From JAXDLH01 sp034666705 (GTDB lineage: Bacteria > Chloroflexota > UBA6077 > SHYK01), in contig JAXDLH010000225.1 in the NCBI GenBank assembly GCA_034666705.1, positions 1-16,129 of the forward strand: a stretch of DNA of 16,129 bases, given 5' to 3'. A program made the translations under genes and the position numbers. This document shows positions 14,784-16,129 of the stretch, one piece after another (position 1 is the first letter of the stretch; each line of letters starts with the position of its first letter). The notes below the pieces were generated by a model. It was given only the letters and a program-made list of their open reading frames with translations, was not told where the DNA came from and did not search any database.

Positions 14784-15310
14784 CGTCTCACACCGTCGGC
14801 GATTACGCGTCCACGCGCCCGCGGGTCTCGAGACGCATATCTCACGCCAGCCTCCAATCGCTGGATGACGGGTCCAGTGGGCGAGCTCTGTGTCCTGCGT
14901 GCAACCCAGAAGGAATGATGAGCCCTCCCACTGGAGCGTCGTCGGGTACTTCGGTTGGAGAATAGCATGGGTGTCAATAAGACGCGAGCAGGCCTCCCCT
15001 TCCATAGACGTGAGCAGTGCTTGCAGCAGCCAGCGAAAACCGGTCCAGCGCATTGGCGATGGTCGCACCCATGGCAAGGGGGCACGATGGCATCCTCTAT
15101 CGGCGTAGGCGGAGCCTTGCCTCACATAGCGAGGCGCTGGCGACCGTGCGGTAGCTTGGCCGTGCGAGCTCTCCGGTTGGGGTAGCGCCCGTCACCACGC
15201 TCTTGCAGTATTCAACGCTCCATGAGCTTCCCTGCGGCTGCGGGCCATCCACGCCCAGCGACTCGTGGCTCAAGCGCGCGGTGGCGACCCGTGCAGGCGC
15301 GAGGCGGCGG
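14784..15310. other. 527-nt gene-free stretch between the solute-binding protein and YggT genes
   Basis: I see no convincing gene in either direction. The stretch has an open minus frame joined to the solute-binding gene, but it is Arg/Cys/Trp-rich and has no homology I recognise. It holds a long inverted repeat (14873-14935), a small hairpin CCAGC/GCTGG (14847-14864), an isolated TTGACA on the minus strand (14977-14972) without a matching -10, and a GCCTC/GAGGC hairpin near 15118-15133. It probably contains the promoter and leader of the solute-binding gene. Confidence 0.5.
14873..14935 (-). repeat. long imperfect inverted repeat in the solute-binding gene leader
   Basis: The arms at 14873-14888 and 14920-14935 pair over 16 positions around a 31-nt loop. 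The outer nine positions (TCCAGTGGG with CCCACTGGA) are perfect. In a minus-strand transcript 14 positions are Watson-Crick, one is G-U and one is mismatched, slightly better than on the plus strand. It lies about 90 nt before the start codon and could be a leader structure. It does not match a T-box or another riboswitch I know. Confidence 0.5.
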
Positions 15311-15586
15311 TTACAGCCCGACCACCGGGGCCCGCTCCAGCAGGCTCTGGAGAAATTGCAGCAACAGCAGGGCCACCATCGGCGAAATGTCCAGCATGCC
15401 GATCCGGGGGATGACCCGCCGCAAGGGGGCGAGGATCGGCTCCGTGATCTGGTTGAGGATCACCACGAGTTGGAAGAGCGGATTGCCAGGACCGATCGGG
15501 AACCAGGACAGGAGCGCGCGGCCCACAATCGCGAAGGTCAAGACAGTGAAGAGGAGATTGATGAACTGGAGGATGGGTGCAAGCAC
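15311..15586 (-). CDS. YggT family membrane protein
   Basis: The 91-aa protein has two hydrophobic segments (about 5-27 and 65-85) separated by the family block ITEPILAPLRRVIPRIGMLD, with ALLSWFP at the end of the first helix. This is the YggT/Ycf19 family, linked in other bacteria to cell division, osmotic response or membrane-protein assembly; its molecular role is not settled. The start is GTG at 15586, with GAGAGG about 10 nt upstream. It is preceded by a 186-nt spacer with its own extended -10 box. It does not sit beside the septum genes that accompany it in many Gram-positive bacteria. Confidence 0.9.
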   Translation of the reverse strand: MLAPILQFINLLFTVLTFAIVGRALLSWFPIGPGNPLFQLVVILNQITEPILAPLRRVIPRIGMLDISPMVALLLLQFLQSLLERAPVVGL

Positions 15587-15630
15587 CGAAGGGGCCTCTC
15601 ACGGCGAAGTCGCCGACTCTCGGTCGCAAT

Positions 15631-15701
15631 GGAACTGCGCCAGGAACTGCGAAGCCGCGGGGCACGTCGCGGTGGGTTGCAGGAACTTGGTGAGCAGGAA
15701 C
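15631..15701. repeat. clustered GTTCCTG direct repeats before YggT
   Basis: CAGGAAC (GTTCCTG on the minus strand) occurs at 15641-15647, 15680-15686 and 15695-15701. In addition, GGAACTGCG repeats at 15631-15639 and 15643-15651. All lie between the putative -10 box and the YggT start, so they would be in its 5' leader. They may be regulator sites or chance. Confidence 0.4.
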
Positions 15702-15715
15702 ACGCGCCTGACGTA

Positions 15716-15724
15716 ATTGTAGCA
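15716..15724 (-). promoter_or_regulatory. extended -10 promoter before YggT
   Basis: The minus strand reads TGCTACAAT, a TACAAT -10 box with the TGn extension. It closely resembles the purine operon promoter (TGGTACAAT). No -35 consensus is present. The implied leader is about 120 nt. Confidence 0.45.
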
Positions 15725-15772
15725 ACCCGCCGTATTCGCGCACTGGTGTGGACAGGGCGCAGCATCGGCGGC

Positions 15773-16027
15773 TCAAGCAATGTGGAGACCGGACGCGCGC
15801 GCTGCGTTACTCCACGCGGATCGTTCCTGCCCGAGCCAGGCGTAAAACGCGGGACGGGAATGGTTGAACCGGTCCCAGTGCAGGATAGCCGCCAGGCCCA
15901 TCGCCCACGTAAACGCCGTGACGGGCAGGAACCCCACATCGAACCAGTGCCACTGGCTACCACCAATCAGGCGCACGAAGAAATAGCCACCCGCGGTGTA
16001 ACCGACGGCCATGAGGAGCAGCGTCAT
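15773..16027 (-). CDS. small membrane protein of unknown function
   Basis: I do not recognise this 84-aa protein. It has two hydrophobic helices (about 2-21 and 32-49) with aromatic and His residues between and after them (QWHWFD and ILHWDRFNH), then a polar tail of about 30 residues. The ATG at 16027 follows the stop of the upstream membrane gene by only 3 nt, so the two are probably co-translated and may act together. There is no clear ribosome site, which fits coupling. Coding is supported by this junction and by the hydrophobic pattern, not by homology. Confidence 0.65.
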   Translation of the reverse strand: MTLLLMAVGYTAGGYFFVRLIGGSQWHWFDVGFLPVTAFTWAMGLAAILHWDRFNHSRPAFYAWLGQERSAWSNAARASGLHIA

Positions 16028-16030
16028 AGT

Positions 16031-16129
16031 TCAGGCGGAGAGCGTGGTGGTGTCATGGGGGAACAGGAAGAGCAGCACGAAGGCGACGAGGAGGAGGAAC
16101 GGGAGGAATGGCCGCGTGCACCCAGCGGG
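16031..16129 (-). CDS. C-terminal end of a membrane protein, cut by the window edge
   Basis: Thirty-two codons run in from the window edge to a TGA at 16033-16031. They encode one strongly hydrophobic helix (PFLLLVAFVLLFLF) and a short tail, HDTTTLSA. The next gene starts 3 nt later, an operon-like spacing. The family cannot be named from so short a piece. Confidence 0.55.
   Translation of the reverse strand, partial: PAGCTRPFLPFLLLVAFVLLFLFPHDTTTLSA

Noticed and set aside
14972..14977. TTGACA on the minus strand as a -35 box
   Set aside because: No acceptable -10 box occurs 16-19 nt downstream.
14784..15000. T-box riboswitch before the solute-binding gene
   Set aside because: A hairpin and a TGGACC-like stretch are present, but no AGGGTGGNACCGCG box, Stem I motif or terminator could be recognised.
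14784..15125. 114-residue N-terminal extension of the solute-binding protein
   Set aside because: The signal peptide with lipobox begins exactly at the ATG at 14783, and the extension would place it internally.
1..16129. CRISPR array, insertion sequence or phage/defence island
   Set aside because: No regularly spaced repeats, transposase, integrase or known defence domains are visible; genes are mostly housekeeping.

Overview
This is a high-GC bacterial chromosome segment with 12 readable protein-coding genes (two cut by the window edges), one tRNA gene and one decayed gene. Gene content and style suggest a Chloroflexota-like lineage: a small-PurL purine pathway, Fe-S type PurF, a LVIVD-repeat propeller and a lipoprotein family-5 solute-binding protein. 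No phylogenetic marker was tested, so treat that as a guess. No phage, insertion sequence, CRISPR array or obvious novel defence system is visible.

Layout. (1) 1-643, plus strand: 3' part of a MraY/WecA-type polyprenyl-phosphate sugar-1-phosphate transferase. (2) 876-2024, plus: a Rieske ring-hydroxylase-like protein that keeps its [2Fe-2S] site but has lost both histidines of the mononuclear iron site. (3) 9938 down to 2133, minus: a tightly packed purine operon, purQ-purL-purF-purN-purH followed by a stand-alone AICAR transformylase. Junctions overlap (purQ/purL, purL/purF, purF/purN) or are short (42 and 11 nt). It covers FGAM synthase (PurQL, but no PurS), PRPP amidotransferase, GAR transformylase and the last two steps to IMP. 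(4) 10037-11888, plus: divergent lepB (signal peptidase I), then an arginase-family gene with an exceptionally long Shine-Dalgarno match and a clear intrinsic terminator. (5) 11910-11984: tRNA-Lys(UUU) with encoded CCA. (6) 11993-12918, minus: a broken LVIVD-type beta-propeller gene. (7) 13047-14783, minus: a lipoprotein peptide-type ABC solute-binding protein with no transporter partners in view. (8) 15311-16129, minus: YggT family protein, a small two-helix membrane protein, and the end of another membrane gene.

The most interesting signal is in the purine operon. The bifunctional PurH has an intact IMP cyclohydrolase half, but its transformylase half carries Gln for the catalytic Lys, His for a conserved Asn and Pro for a conserved Arg. 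The gene directly after it encodes a transformylase-only protein that resembles the C-terminal half of animal ATIC and keeps all of these residues. This reads as a division of labour in which the neighbour has taken over step 9 and PurH is left mainly with step 10. The second notable item is the Rieske protein without its iron-binding histidines.
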